Below the pieces are notes generated by a model. That model had not been told where the DNA came from. It worked only from the letters and a program-made list of their open reading frames with translations, and did no database searches. The position numbers were made by a program, and so were the translations under genes. A DNA stretch of 64,000 bases from Pseudomonas sp. stari2 (GTDB lineage Bacteria > Pseudomonadota > Gammaproteobacteria > Pseudomonadales > Pseudomonadaceae): NCBI RefSeq assembly GCF_040760005.1, contig NZ_CP099760.1, positions 3,839,501-3,903,500 on the forward strand. Reading direction: 5' to 3'. This document shows positions 47,276-55,559 of this stretch, piece by piece. Each line of letters opens with the position of its first letter. The first letter of the stretch is position 1.

Positions 47276-48085
47276 ATGCTCCTGACCCCCAATGCCATGA
47301 GCCGCCGGATGCGCTTCGGCCTGTACGCCACCACCGGGCTGATCGCGCTGTTTCTGCTGCTGCCGATCGTTTTTATTGTCCTGCTGTCGTTCGGCTCGTC
47401 CCAGTGGCTGGTATTCCCGCCGCCGGGCTGGACGCTGAAATGGTACGGCCAGTTCTTCTCCAACGCCGACTGGATGAACGCAGCGGCAGCCAGCCTCAAG
47501 GTTGCGGTACTGACCACGATCTGCGCCGTGGCCCTAGGTTTGCCGACTGCTTTTGCCCTGGTGCGCGGACGCTTCCCCGGCCGGGAAATGCTCTACGGCC
47601 TGTTCACCCTGCCGATGATCGTGCCGCTGGTGATCATCGCCGTGGCGGTGTACGCGCTGTTCCTCAAGCTCGGCTACACCGGGACGATGTTCGCCTTCGT
47701 CGTCAGCCATGTGATCGTTGCGCTGCCGTTCACCATCATCTCGATCATCAACTCGCTGAAGCTGTTCGATCAGTCGATTGAAGATGCGGCGGTGATCTGC
47801 GGGGCGTCACGCCTGCAAGCGGTGTTCAAGGTGACCTTTCCGGCGATTCGTCCGGGGATGGTGGCCGGCGCCCTCTTCGCTTTCCTGGTTTCGTGGGACG
47901 AAGTAGTGCTGAGCGTGATGATGGCCAGCCCGACCCTGCAAACCCTTCCCGTGAAAATGTGGACCACCCTGCGCCAGGACCTGACGCCCGTGATCGCCGT
48001 CGCCTCGACGCTGCTGATCGGCCTGTCGGTATTGGTCATGGTGATCGCCGCCGCGCTGCGCCGGCGCAACGAAATCAGCGCCTGA
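47276..48085 (+). CDS. ABC permease, PotC-like
   Basis: The 269-residue permease begins MLLTPNAMSRRMRFGLYATTGLIALFLLLPIVFIVLLSFG after GAGGTAAG. Six helices and the EAA-loop AAVICGASRLQAVFKVTFPAIRPGMVAGALFAFLVSWDEVVLS (about 177-220) are typical of the PotC partner of polyamine importers. Its start lies 6 bases after the first permease. Confidence 0.92.
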   Translation: MLLTPNAMSRRMRFGLYATTGLIALFLLLPIVFIVLLSFGSSQWLVFPPPGWTLKWYGQFFSNADWMNAAAASLKVAVLTTICAVALGLPTAFALVRGRFPGREMLYGLFTLPMIVPLVIIAVAVYALFLKLGYTGTMFAFVVSHVIVALPFTIISIINSLKLFDQSIEDAAVICGASRLQAVFKVTFPAIRPGMVAGALFAFLVSWDEVVLSVMMASPTLQTLPVKMWTTLRQDLTPVIAVASTLLIGLSVLVMVIAAALRRRNEISA

Positions 48086-48101
48086 GCGCCAGGAGTACGA
48101 C

Positions 48102-49256
48102 ATGAGTGCCGTGATCAAAGACGCATCCCAGCAGAACGACAAACCCCTGGTCAGCCTGCGCAACCTGAACAAGCACTACGGCGATTTCGCCGCCGTGGAC
48201 AACATCTCGCTGGACATCAAGGACGGCGAGTTCCTGACCTTTCTCGGCTCCAGCGGCTCGGGCAAAAGCACCACACTGTCGATGCTCGCCGGGTTCGAAA
48301 CCCCGAGCAGCGGCGAGATCCTGGTCAACGGCCAGTCGCTGGTCAACGTGCCGCCGCACAAGCGCGACATCGGCATGGTGTTCCAGCGTTACTCGCTGTT
48401 CCCGCATCTGTCGGTGCGCGACAACATCGCGTTCCCGCTGGCGATCCGCAAACTCGCGGCGGCCGAGCGTGACAAACGTGTCGACGCGATGCTGAAACTG
48501 GTGCAACTGGAGCAGTTCGCCCATCGCCGCCCTTCGCAACTGTCCGGCGGCCAGCAGCAACGGGTCGCCATCGCCCGGGCGCTGGTTTACGAGCCACGCA
48601 TCCTGTTGATGGACGAACCCCTCGGCGCGCTGGACAAGAAACTTCGTGAAGATTTGCAGGATGAATTGCGCCAACTGCACCGCCGCCTCGGCATCACCAT
48701 CGTCTACGTGACCCACGATCAGGAAGAAGCCATGCGCCTGTCCCAGCGCATCGCGATTTTCAGTCACGGCAAGATTGTCGGGCTCGGCAGCGGTTATGAC
48801 CTGTACCAGAATCCGCCGAATGCATTTGTGGCGTCGTTCCTCGGCAACTCGAACTTCCTCAAGCTCAAGGCACAGGGCAACGGCGCGGCGAGTTTTGAAG
48901 GGCAGTCGCTGTCGATTCGCCTGACTGCCGGATTGCAGACCGGGCAGGATGTTTTGCTGATGGTGCGCCCGGAAAAGGCGTTGGCGTTGAGTGTGCAGCA
49001 GGCGAATGACGAGCCGTTGGCGGCGGGTTGGAACGAAGTTTCGGCGAAGGTGGTCGAGGTGCTGTTTCTGGGTGAGAGCCAGACCTGCAGTGTGGTGACT
49101 TCCGGCGGGACTTCGATGACGGTGAAGGCGCTGTCGGCGGCGGGGATGCCGTTGAAGGCTGGCGATCCGGTGCAGGTGCGCTGGGCGACGTCTGATGCCT
49201 GCGTCTACACCGAGTGGGCCGAAAGCGATCTGAACAAAGCCGCGGGTGCTCACTGA
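48102..49256 (+). CDS. ABC ATPase, PotA-like
   Basis: The 384-residue ATPase has Walker A GSSGSGKST (about 49-57), the signature LSGGQQQRVAIARAL (about 146-160), Walker B RILLMDEPLGALD and the H-loop VYVTHDQEEAM. A TOBE domain (about 285-380) is the regulatory part of PotA-type subunits. AGGAG precedes the start. It ends the importer operon and is followed at once by a strong terminator. Confidence 0.94.
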   Translation: MSAVIKDASQQNDKPLVSLRNLNKHYGDFAAVDNISLDIKDGEFLTFLGSSGSGKSTTLSMLAGFETPSSGEILVNGQSLVNVPPHKRDIGMVFQRYSLFPHLSVRDNIAFPLAIRKLAAAERDKRVDAMLKLVQLEQFAHRRPSQLSGGQQQRVAIARALVYEPRILLMDEPLGALDKKLREDLQDELRQLHRRLGITIVYVTHDQEEAMRLSQRIAIFSHGKIVGLGSGYDLYQNPPNAFVASFLGNSNFLKLKAQGNGAASFEGQSLSIRLTAGLQTGQDVLLMVRPEKALALSVQQANDEPLAAGWNEVSAKVVEVLFLGESQTCSVVTSGGTSMTVKALSAAGMPLKAGDPVQVRWATSDACVYTEWAESDLNKAAGAH

Positions 49257-49283
49257 CCTGCGGACGTTTCGCGTGTTACTTGC

Positions 49284-49319
49284 GGCCACCGCAACGTCGG
49301 GTTGCGGTGGCCTTTTTTT
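49284..49319 (+). terminator. Intrinsic terminator of the ABC importer operon
   Basis: GGCCACCGCAAC / GTTGCGGTGGCC is a perfect 12-bp stem with a GTCGG loop, followed by seven T (49313-49319). It lies at the end of the importer operon and overlaps the stop codon of the convergent map gene. Confidence 0.95.
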
Positions 49320-50110
49320 CAAGCGATGGCCGTAAAACCTTCGATCTGATCAGGCCAGGTCGTCAACACCTCAAACCCGTCCTCCGTCACCGCCACCATG
49401 TGTTCCCACTGCGCCGACAGCGAGCCATCCTTGGTCAGCACGGTCCAGCCATCCGGCATGTTCTTCACATGGCGCTTGCCGGCATTGAGCATCGGCTCAA
49501 TGGTGAAGATCATCCCCGCTTTCAGCTTCAGGCCCTGATTCGGGTAGCCGTAATGCAGCACTTGCGGCTCATCGTGATAGACCTTGCCGATCCCGTGCCC
49601 GCAGTATTCGCGCACCACGCTGAAACCTTCCCTTTCCGCCAGACTTTGAATCGCATGACCGATGTCACCCAGGGTGGCGCCCGGACGCACCACGCGAATA
49701 CCGGCGCACATGGCCTCATAGGTGGTCTTGATCAGATGCTGCGCCTCGGCTGAAGCCTCGCCGACCACGTACATGCGGCTGGTGTCACCGAACCAGCCGT
49801 CCTTGATCACGGCGATGTCGAGGTTGAGGATGTCGCCATCCTTCAAAGGCGTGCCCGATGGAATGCCGTGACAGACCACGTCGTTGACCGACGCGCAGAC
49901 GGTTTTCGGGAAGCCGTGATAACCGACGTTGGCCGGAATGGCTTTCTGCACATTGACGATGTAGTCGTTGCACAAGCGGTCGAGTTGATCAGTGGTAACG
50001 CCAGCCTTGACGTGCGGCACCAGCATCGCCAGTACCTCGGCTGCCAGTTGGCCGGCCACGCGGGATTGGGCGATTTCAGCCCGGGTATTGATCTTGATCG
50101 GGTTTCTCAT
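49319..50110 (-). CDS. map: Methionine aminopeptidase, type I
   Basis: The 263-residue start at 50110 (MRNPIKINTRAEIAQSRVAG) gives a full-length type I MetAP. Metal and substrate residues are visible: HGIPSGTPLKDGDILNLDIAVIKDGWFGDTSRMY (two Asp ligands), CGHGIGKVYHDEPQVLHYG (His ligand), GMIFTIEPMLN (Glu) and SAQWEHMVAVTEDGFEVLT (Glu). It removes the initiator methionine. It is a second-type copy in context: the housekeeping map normally sits upstream of rpsB, while this one overlaps a ParD-like gene by 4 bases and so is coupled to it. Confidence 0.92.
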   Translation of the reverse strand: MRNPIKINTRAEIAQSRVAGQLAAEVLAMLVPHVKAGVTTDQLDRLCNDYIVNVQKAIPANVGYHGFPKTVCASVNDVVCHGIPSGTPLKDGDILNLDIAVIKDGWFGDTSRMYVVGEASAEAQHLIKTTYEAMCAGIRVVRPGATLGDIGHAIQSLAEREGFSVVREYCGHGIGKVYHDEPQVLHYGYPNQGLKLKAGMIFTIEPMLNAGKRHVKNMPDGWTVLTKDGSLSAQWEHMVAVTEDGFEVLTTWPDQIEGFTAIA

Positions 50111-50367
50111 GCCTTGGCTGCCTCTTGAACCGGGATGTTCTGCGCGGCATCGGCCAAGGCACAGATTTGTTGCAGATCCAGACCACCCGCCAGCTCGGCG
50201 CGAATCAGCAACCGGCAAATGGCGTGGTGATCAAGGTCGGGATAGAGCTCGGCGAGCATGCCGATGCGCATCCAGTGCTCGGCCTGCGCGTTGATCGAGC
50301 GGCTCAGTGCGTTGCTGGAGATGCGCAGATTCTCGTGCATGTCCTCTGAAATCTTTACGATGCCCAT
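50107..50367 (-). CDS. ParD-like small protein, cotranslated with map
   Basis: The 86-residue protein MGIVKISEDMHENLRISSNALSRSINAQAEHWMRIGMLAELYPDLDHHAICRLLIRAELAGGLDLQQICALADAAQN looks like the ParD-like family. The first half is ribbon-helix-helix-like, with VKISEDMHENLRISSNALSRSINAQAEHWMRIGM, followed by a helical tail. ParD proteins are antitoxins, but no ParE toxin is here; the gene in the toxin position is map. It overlaps map by 4 bases. A direct repeat lies just upstream, as expected if it regulates its own promoter. Confidence 0.85.
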   Translation of the reverse strand: MGIVKISEDMHENLRISSNALSRSINAQAEHWMRIGMLAELYPDLDHHAICRLLIRAELAGGLDLQQICALADAAQNIPVQEAAKA

Positions 50368-50378
50368 GACAAAATCCG

Positions 50379-50397
50379 ATATGGAATATATATGGAA
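50379..50397. repeat. Direct repeat in the ParD-like/map promoter
   Basis: ATATGGAA occurs at 50379-50386 and again at 50390-50397, an 11-base period. It starts 12 bases before the ParD-like start codon, so it covers the promoter or the ribosome site region. Ribbon-helix-helix antitoxins usually bind such short repeats to control their own operon. Confidence 0.5.
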
Positions 50398-50457
50398 CGT
50401 ATATTAATCGGGCATTCCTTAGAATTGCAAATTTCGCTGACGAGTCAAATCGCAGGC

Positions 50458-50483
50458 AAAAAAAAGCTGCCAGAGTTGGCAGC
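50458..50483 (-). terminator. Intrinsic terminator on the minus strand, upstream of the ParD-like gene
   Basis: On the minus strand the 7-bp stem GCTGCCA / TGGCAGC with loop ACTC is followed by eight T (50465-50458). No annotated gene ends here, so it must stop a transcript that starts between here and the ppx remnant. Confidence 0.8.
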
Positions 50484-50513
50484 CAAAATCATGAAAAGCA
50501 CGCGATGTATTGA
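50458..50513 (-). ncRNA. Possible very short PhoB-dependent RNA
   Basis: A perfect Pho box (50536-50553), a -10-like CATACT (50524-50519) 11 bases downstream of it, and an intrinsic terminator ending at 50458 line up on the minus strand. A transcript started about 6 bases after the -10 would be roughly 55 bases long and consist mostly of its terminator hairpin. No ORF fits. It could instead be an attenuated leader of the ParD-like/map operon. Prediction only. Confidence 0.3.
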
Positions 50514-50535
50514 GGGCAAGTATGGACACCCGATA

Positions 50536-50553
50536 ATGACAGTGTCATGACAG
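50536..50553 (-). promoter_or_regulatory. Perfect Pho box
   Basis: On the minus strand CTGTCAT-GACA-CTGTCAT matches both 7-base half-sites of the PhoB consensus, with the standard 4-base spacer. It points away from the ppx remnant (start 50664) toward the terminator at 50458. A -10-like CATACT lies 11 bases downstream, the usual spacing for PhoB promoters. Control of the ppx side is possible but would be the unusual orientation. Confidence 0.65.
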
Positions 50554-50663
50554 CGCTAGATTCATTGAACCGCCCTCCGCGCGTCATCAGGTTGTCATTG
50601 AAGCCATTGCAGAATCCTCGCAAACCGCCCGGGCCTGGGGCGGTGGATTTTGCAAGGATTCCC

Positions 50664-51330
50664 ATGAAAGAAGACGCCTCGGTATTTGCTGCCATCGATC
50701 TCGGTTCGAATGCGTTTCGAATGATGATCGGCCAGTCGGTCCGCAGCAGAAAGGGCTTCATGATTCAGGAAGTGAAAACCTTGCGTGAACCGGTGCGGCT
50801 GGCCGAGGGATTCGATGGCCGGGCGCTCGACGAAATGGCGCTGGATCGCGGCTGGCAGGCCTTGGCGCGGTTCGGCAAAAAGCTGCGCGGATTCGAGCAG
50901 GGCCCTGAGCGCCCGCTACTTTCGCAATGGCGAGATTTCCCCCGGAGCCCTTCAAGAGGCTGAGCGTGTGGCCATCCTGCAATTCGAGAAAGTCGCCCGC
51001 CGCTATCGCGCCCAGGGCTGGCAGCAGACCATCGGCTCCTCGGGCACGGCACGGATGTTGGCCAAAGTGCTCAAGGCCAATCGCCTGAACGACTACGGTC
51101 ATGGCGGCATCACCTACGGCGGCCTGTTGCGGCTGTCGCTTCGCCTGCTGGAAGTCAGCAATGTGCGGCAACTGAAACTCGCCGGTCTGCAGCCCCATCG
51201 TCAGAGCATCCTGCCCGGCGGTCTGGTGGTCATGCTCGCCGCCTTCAAGGTGTTCGGCATCGCGCAAATGCAGCCGTCGGAAACCGGTTTGAGGCTGGGT
51301 GTTCTGCACGGCCTTATGAGCAACCACTGA
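50664..51330 (+). pseudogene. Ppx/GppA exopolyphosphatase remnant with internal deletion and frame change
   Basis: The 5' part, in one frame from ATG 50664 (AAGGA upstream), encodes SVFAAIDLGSNAFRMMIGQ, the first phosphate-binding loop. It continues to about 50900 (LARFGKKLRGFE). The 3' part, in another frame, resumes about 50900 as ALSARYFRNGEISPGALQEAERVAILQFEKVARRYRAQGWQQTIGSSGTARMLAKVLKANRLND and ends GLRLGVLHGLMSNH at 51330. The roughly 90-100 residues normally found between them, including the GGGSTE phosphate loop, are missing. The loss is too large to be a single-base sequencing error. The protein cannot be a functional ATPase-fold phosphatase. Confidence 0.85.
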
Positions 51331-51589
51331 TCGGTTTTCGCAGCCGGATATTCATCGTCAGATCAAGCTGTTCATGCCGCTGAAGACGCCCTTTGAATAC
51401 TCGATGACGCCTCTGTGTAAACCTCGGTAAATCGCTCCCTTCCCCTCTCTGATTTCGTTCTATGGTTAGATCGAAATGGCTGAATTGCACGCTGACTAAT
51501 GGTTGCGACAGTTGATGTCTGCGCCTATGTTGCACGCGAGCTTTTCCCCCGCGAATGGAACGCGATCAACACCACAAAGAGGTGAAGAA

Positions 51590-52966
51590 ATGTCAAAGGA
51601 ATCACGCCCTGCCGTACTTGGGCTGATCGGCAATACTCCGCTGGTACAAGTCACCCGCTTCGATACCGGTCTGTGCACTCTGTTTCTCAAGCTCGAATCC
51701 CAGAACCCCGGCGGCTCGATCAAGGATCGTATCGGCCTGGCGATGATCGACGCCGCCGAGCGCGACGGTCGCCTGCAACCCGGTGGCACCATCGTTGAAG
51801 CCACTGCCGGCAACACCGGCCTGGGCCTGGCATTGGTAGGCCGCGCCAAGGGCTACCGCGTCGTGCTGGTGGTGCCGGACAAGATGTCCACGGAAAAAGT
51901 CCTGCACCTCAAGGCCATGGGCGCCGAAGTGCACATCACCCGCTCCGATGTCGGCAAGGGCCACCCCGAGTATTACCAGGACGTCGCCGCCCGTCTGGCG
52001 AAAGACATCCCCGGCGCATTCTTCGCCGACCAGTTCAACAACCCCGCCAACCCGCTGGCCCACGAATGCAGCACCGCGCCGGAAATCTGGGCGCAAACCG
52101 AGCATGATCTGGATGCCATCGTGGTCGGCGTCGGTTCCGCCGGTACGCTGACCGGCCTGACCCGTTTCTTCAAACGCGTACAACCAGACCTCGAGATGGT
52201 CCTGGCCGACCCGGTCGGTTCGGTCATGGCTGAATACAGCCGCAGCAAGCACCTCGGCACTGCCGGTTCGTGGGCGGTGGAAGGCATCGGCGAAGACTTC
52301 ATTCCGTCGATCACCGACCTGTCGAGCGTGCGCAGCGCCTACTCGATCAGCGACGAAGAAAGCTTCGATCACGCCCGCCAGTTGCTGCGTTCCGAGGGCA
52401 TTCTCGGTGGTTCGTCCACCGGCACCCTGCTCGCTGCCGCGCTGCGTTACTGCCGTGAGCAGACTGTGCCGAAACGTGTGGTCAGCTTCGTCTGCGACAC
52501 CGGTACTCGCTACCTGTCGAAGGTCTACAACGACCAGTGGATGACCGATCAGGGCCTGTTGCAGCGCAAACGCTACGGCGATTTGCGCGACCTCATTGCC
52601 CGTCGCTTCGAAGACGGCAAAGTGGTCAGCGTCGGCCCGGACGACACCCTGATGACCGCGTTCCAACGCATGCGCCTGGCGGATGTTTCGCAACTGCCGG
52701 TGCTGGTGGAAGGCAAACAACTGGTCGGCGTGATCGACGAATCGGACATCCTGGTGCGCGTACACGAAGATGCCACGCTCTTCAGCAAACCCGTCGCCAG
52801 CGCGATGACGGACAAACTGCAAACCCTCGCCCCCGCCGCGACCCTGGCTGAACTGGAAGCCGTGCTCAGCAGCGGCCTGGTGGCGATCATTGCCGACGCC
52901 TCGGGCTTCCACGGCCTGATCACCCGCGTCGACATGCTCAACCAACTACGGAGATCCCTTGCATGA
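51590..52966 (+). CDS. Cystathionine beta-synthase with CBS-domain tail
   Basis: The 458-residue start at 51590 has GAGGTGAAGAA before it. The PLP domain (about 8-320) has LIGNTPLVQVTRF, LKLESQNPGGSIKDRIGLAMI (Lys about 41 binds PLP), VEATAGNTGLGLA and VVGVGSAGTLTGLTRFFK. Two C-terminal CBS motifs follow (about 340-455), VGPDDTLMTAFQRMRLADVSQLPVLVEGKQLVGVIDESDIL and the last LVAIIADASGFHGLITRVDML, as in eukaryotic enzymes. It makes cystathionine from serine and homocysteine and can release H2S. The next gene splits cystathionine. Confidence 0.93.
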   Translation: MSKESRPAVLGLIGNTPLVQVTRFDTGLCTLFLKLESQNPGGSIKDRIGLAMIDAAERDGRLQPGGTIVEATAGNTGLGLALVGRAKGYRVVLVVPDKMSTEKVLHLKAMGAEVHITRSDVGKGHPEYYQDVAARLAKDIPGAFFADQFNNPANPLAHECSTAPEIWAQTEHDLDAIVVGVGSAGTLTGLTRFFKRVQPDLEMVLADPVGSVMAEYSRSKHLGTAGSWAVEGIGEDFIPSITDLSSVRSAYSISDEESFDHARQLLRSEGILGGSSTGTLLAAALRYCREQTVPKRVVSFVCDTGTRYLSKVYNDQWMTDQGLLQRKRYGDLRDLIARRFEDGKVVSVGPDDTLMTAFQRMRLADVSQLPVLVEGKQLVGVIDESDILVRVHEDATLFSKPVASAMTDKLQTLAPAATLAELEAVLSSGLVAIIADASGFHGLITRVDMLNQLRRSLA

Positions 52967-54141
52967 GTCAGCACGACAAGAACGCCCGCCCGCAGGGTTT
53001 CGCCACTCGCGTGATCCACGCCGGACAAACGCCGGACCCGACCACCGGCGCGCTGATGCCGCCGATCTACGCCAACTCCACCTATCTGCAAGACAGCCCC
53101 GGCGTGCACAAGGGGTTCGACTACGGCCGCTCGCACAACCCGACGCGTTTTGCCCTGGAGCGTTGCGTGGCGGATCTGGAGGGTGGCACTCAGGCGTTTG
53201 CCTTCGCGTCCGGGCTGGCGACCATTTCCACCGTGCTCGAACTGATCGACGCCGGGTCGCACATCGTCTCCGGCAATGACTTGTATGGCGGAACGTTCCG
53301 CCTGTTCGACAAGGTGCGCCAGCGCAGCGCCGGGCATCGTTTCAGTTACGTCGACCTGGCCGACCTGTCGGCGTTCGAAGCATCGTTGCAAGACGACACA
53401 CGCATGGTCATGGTCGAAACCCCGACCAACCCGTTGCTGAGTCTGTCCGACCTCGCCGCCATCGCGCGCATCTGCAAGGCGCGCGGGATCATCTGCGTGG
53501 CCGACAACACCTTCGCCAGCCCGTGGATCCAGCGTCCGCTGGAACTGGGTTTCGACATCGTGCTGCACTCGACCACCAAATACCTGAACGGTCACTCCGA
53601 CGTGATCGGCGGCATCGCGGTGGTTGGCGACAATCCTGCGCTGGCCGAGCGCCTGGGCTTCCTGCAGAACGCTGTCGGCGCCATCTCGGGCCCGTTCGAC
53701 GCTTTCCTCACCCTGCGCGGCGTGAAGACACTGGCGCTGCGCATGGAACGTCATTGCAGTAACGCACTGGATCTGGCTCGCTGGCTGGAACAACAGCCTC
53801 AGGTGAAGCGCGTCTACTACCCTGGCCTGGAATCCCATCCGCAGCACGAACTGGCCAGGCGTCAGATGCGTGGTTTCGGCGGGATGATTTCCCTGGATCT
53901 GAACAGTGATCTGGCAGGCGCTCGCCGCTTCCTGGAGAACGTGCAGATTTTCGCCCTGGCCGAAAGCCTCGGCGGTGTGGAAAGCTTGATCGAGCACCCG
54001 GCGATCATGACTCACGCGACCATCCCGGCCGAAACCCGTGCCAAGCTTGGCATCGGTGACAGCCTGGTGCGTCTGTCGGTGGGCGTCGAGGATATCGAAG
54101 ACCTGCGGGCGGATCTGGCGCAGGCCCTGGCCAGTATCTAA
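52963..54141 (+). CDS. Cystathionine gamma-lyase (PLP, Cys/Met metabolism family)
   Basis: The 392-residue PLP enzyme overlaps the beta-synthase gene by 4 bases. Landmarks are [54 protein letters not shown], the PLP aspartate in [18 protein letters not shown], lysine in [17 protein letters not shown] (about K206), and [26 protein letters not shown]. It splits cystathionine to cysteine, 2-oxobutyrate and ammonia. With the beta-synthase this forms the reverse transsulfuration route. Confidence 0.94.
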   Translation: MSQHDKNARPQGFATRVIHAGQTPDPTTGALMPPIYANSTYLQDSPGVHKGFDYGRSHNPTRFALERCVADLEGGTQAFAFASGLATISTVLELIDAGSHIVSGNDLYGGTFRLFDKVRQRSAGHRFSYVDLADLSAFEASLQDDTRMVMVETPTNPLLSLSDLAAIARICKARGIICVADNTFASPWIQRPLELGFDIVLHSTTKYLNGHSDVIGGIAVVGDNPALAERLGFLQNAVGAISGPFDAFLTLRGVKTLALRMERHCSNALDLARWLEQQPQVKRVYYPGLESHPQHELARRQMRGFGGMISLDLNSDLAGARRFLENVQIFALAESLGGVESLIEHPAIMTHATIPAETRAKLGIGDSLVRLSVGVEDIEDLRADLAQALASI

Positions 54142-54154
54142 TCCGCAAAAACGT

Positions 54155-54179
54155 CAAAGCCCGCACGAGGCGGGCTTTG
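54155..54179 (+). terminator. Intrinsic terminator of the transsulfuration operon
   Basis: CAAAGCCCGC / GCGGGCTTTG is a 10-bp stem with loop ACGAG, 13 bases after the stop codon of the gamma-lyase. The T-tract is short (GGTGTTTG). Confidence 0.85.
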
Positions 54180-54689
54180 GTGTTTGAGTAGGCGGCCAGT
54201 GCTGGTCTCTGGCTTACGAGGTTTATCAGGACTCCCACAGTACAGGCAATGTGCTCTGCTGCTTCACACGGCATAAGGGCTGGAACCCAGCGCGGGGTTC
54301 TTTCTAACCGTGTACCCTTCGGAACGCGCCCAACGCCTCCTCGCTATCCGCTTGCGCATCAGTCTGCGTCTTCGCCTACATTCTTGAGCCTAGCAAACAC
54401 GCTGTGTTGCGCTACGCGTTTTTTAGATTGATTGTTTTCTAGCGTTTGCCTGCAAGAAAGCTAACCGACTATCGCCTTCAAGGCCCTTCCTCCTGCCACC
54501 CGCCGAGGGCGAACTATACTTTTGAATTCGCTGTCCGGATTTCATGTAAACCGTCGACACCCGTGCGCCTTGTGGTGCGCCCGTGCCAATCGCCAATCTG
54601 GTTAACCCCGGGCCAACGAGCCGCGCCGTCACCGATGTTCGACGGGCAATGCTCGGATGCTTTGTGGCTGATGGGTCGTGGAGAAAATC
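54180..54689. other. 510-base gap with no recognised gene
   Basis: No coding frame here has a supported start and codon pattern; the short frames open in it are broken or have no ribosome site. GAACCC / GGGTTC with loop AGCGCG at 54283-54300, followed by TTTCT, is a possible weak terminator or RNA hairpin. TATACT near 54512-54517 could be the -10 of the repeat-protein gene downstream. The stretch is rather AT-richer near 54410-54450. No function assigned. Confidence 0.4.
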
Positions 54690-55379
54690 ATGAAACACAA
54701 GCTTTGGTCAGGCCTGGTCCTGGCGGTCGCGGCAATGATGGTGGTGATGCCCGAAGTCTGGGCGGCGCAGGCGCAGGCTGTGGCATCTGACGGGGCGGAT
54801 CATGTGGGTGCAGGTTCGGTAGCCTCGGATGGCTCGGATCACGTTGGCGCCAAAGCCGTCGCATCTGACGGTGCCGATCATGTGGGCGCTGGGGCCGTCG
54901 CCTCTGATGGGGCCGATCACGTGGGCGCTGGGGCCGTCGCTTCCGATGGGGCCGATCACGTGGGCGCTGGGGCCGTCGCCTCTGATGGGGCCGATCACGT
55001 GGGTGCCGGCACAGTCGCTTCCGATGGGGCCGATCACGTGGGCGCTGGGGCCGTCGCCTCTGATGGGGCCGATCACGTGGATGCCGGCGCAGTCGCTTCC
55101 GATGGGGCCGATCACGTGGGTGCCGGCGCAGTCGCTTCCGATGGGGCCGATCACGTGGGCGCTGGGGCCGTCGCCTCTGATGGGGCCGATCACGTGGGCG
55201 CTGGGGCCGTCGCTTCCGATGGTGCCGACCACGTGGGCGCCGGCGCAGTCGCCTCCGATGGCGCAGACAAGGTGGACGCCAGACGGCTCGCCTACTCTCG
55301 CCGTGGCGTGGGCTCCGATCAGGTAGCGTCCGCCCTCATGACCGGCAGCTATTCAGACCAGTTCAACAGTCCTCAGTAG
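54690..55379 (+). CDS. Secreted protein with 13 tandem 13-residue repeats
   Basis: The 229-residue start at 54690 follows GGAGAAAA. A signal peptide MKHKLWSGLVLAVAAMMVVMPEVWA ends before AQAQA. The mature chain is 13 perfect or near-perfect repeats of V-A-S-D-G-A-D-H-V-G-A-G-A (54780-55286), with few substitutions (S, K, T, D or R at repeat-specific positions). A 31-residue tail LAYSRRGVGSDQVASALMTGSYSDQFNSPQ follows. Each repeat has D-G-x-D-H, a possible metal or calcium site. No known domain was recognised. The bases repeat too, which suggests expansion by slippage. Exported; role unknown, possibly adhesive or metal-binding. Confidence 0.82.
   Translation: MKHKLWSGLVLAVAAMMVVMPEVWAAQAQAVASDGADHVGAGSVASDGSDHVGAKAVASDGADHVGAGAVASDGADHVGAGAVASDGADHVGAGAVASDGADHVGAGTVASDGADHVGAGAVASDGADHVDAGAVASDGADHVGAGAVASDGADHVGAGAVASDGADHVGAGAVASDGADHVGAGAVASDGADKVDARRLAYSRRGVGSDQVASALMTGSYSDQFNSPQ
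54780..55286 (+). repeat. 13 tandem copies of a 39-bp coding repeat
   Basis: Thirteen units of 39 bases run head to tail without spacers and stay in frame. Central units are almost identical at the DNA level, with two alternating sub-types around GTCGCCTCTGATGGGGCCGA and GTCGCTTCCGATGGGGCCGA. Edge units have diverged more. Such an array is a likely site of copy-number change between strains. Confidence 0.95.
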
Positions 55380-55559
55380 TGCTTTTTGGCGCGACCGGCG
55401 GCCCGCCGGTTGCGCCGCACTAGCACATTTGTGCTAATCGACCACCCCGTTCCCTGGCGTTATATTCCCTCGCAACCCCCGACATTCCCCAACATTGCCG
55501 CTGCGCAGTGCGCGGGATCGTTGTGCCTGGAAAAACAACAACATCAAGGAAGCAACACC

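Noticed and set aside
50489..50761. Minus-strand frame of 90 codons over the Pho box
   Set aside because: It crosses the ppx start and the Pho box, and has no domain or plausible start.
54005..54274. Minus-strand frame of 89 codons
   Set aside because: It runs through the terminator into the gamma-lyase gene and has no ribosome site.
54780..55286. Possible CRISPR-like array
   Set aside because: The 39-base units are contiguous, without spacers, and stay in one coding frame.
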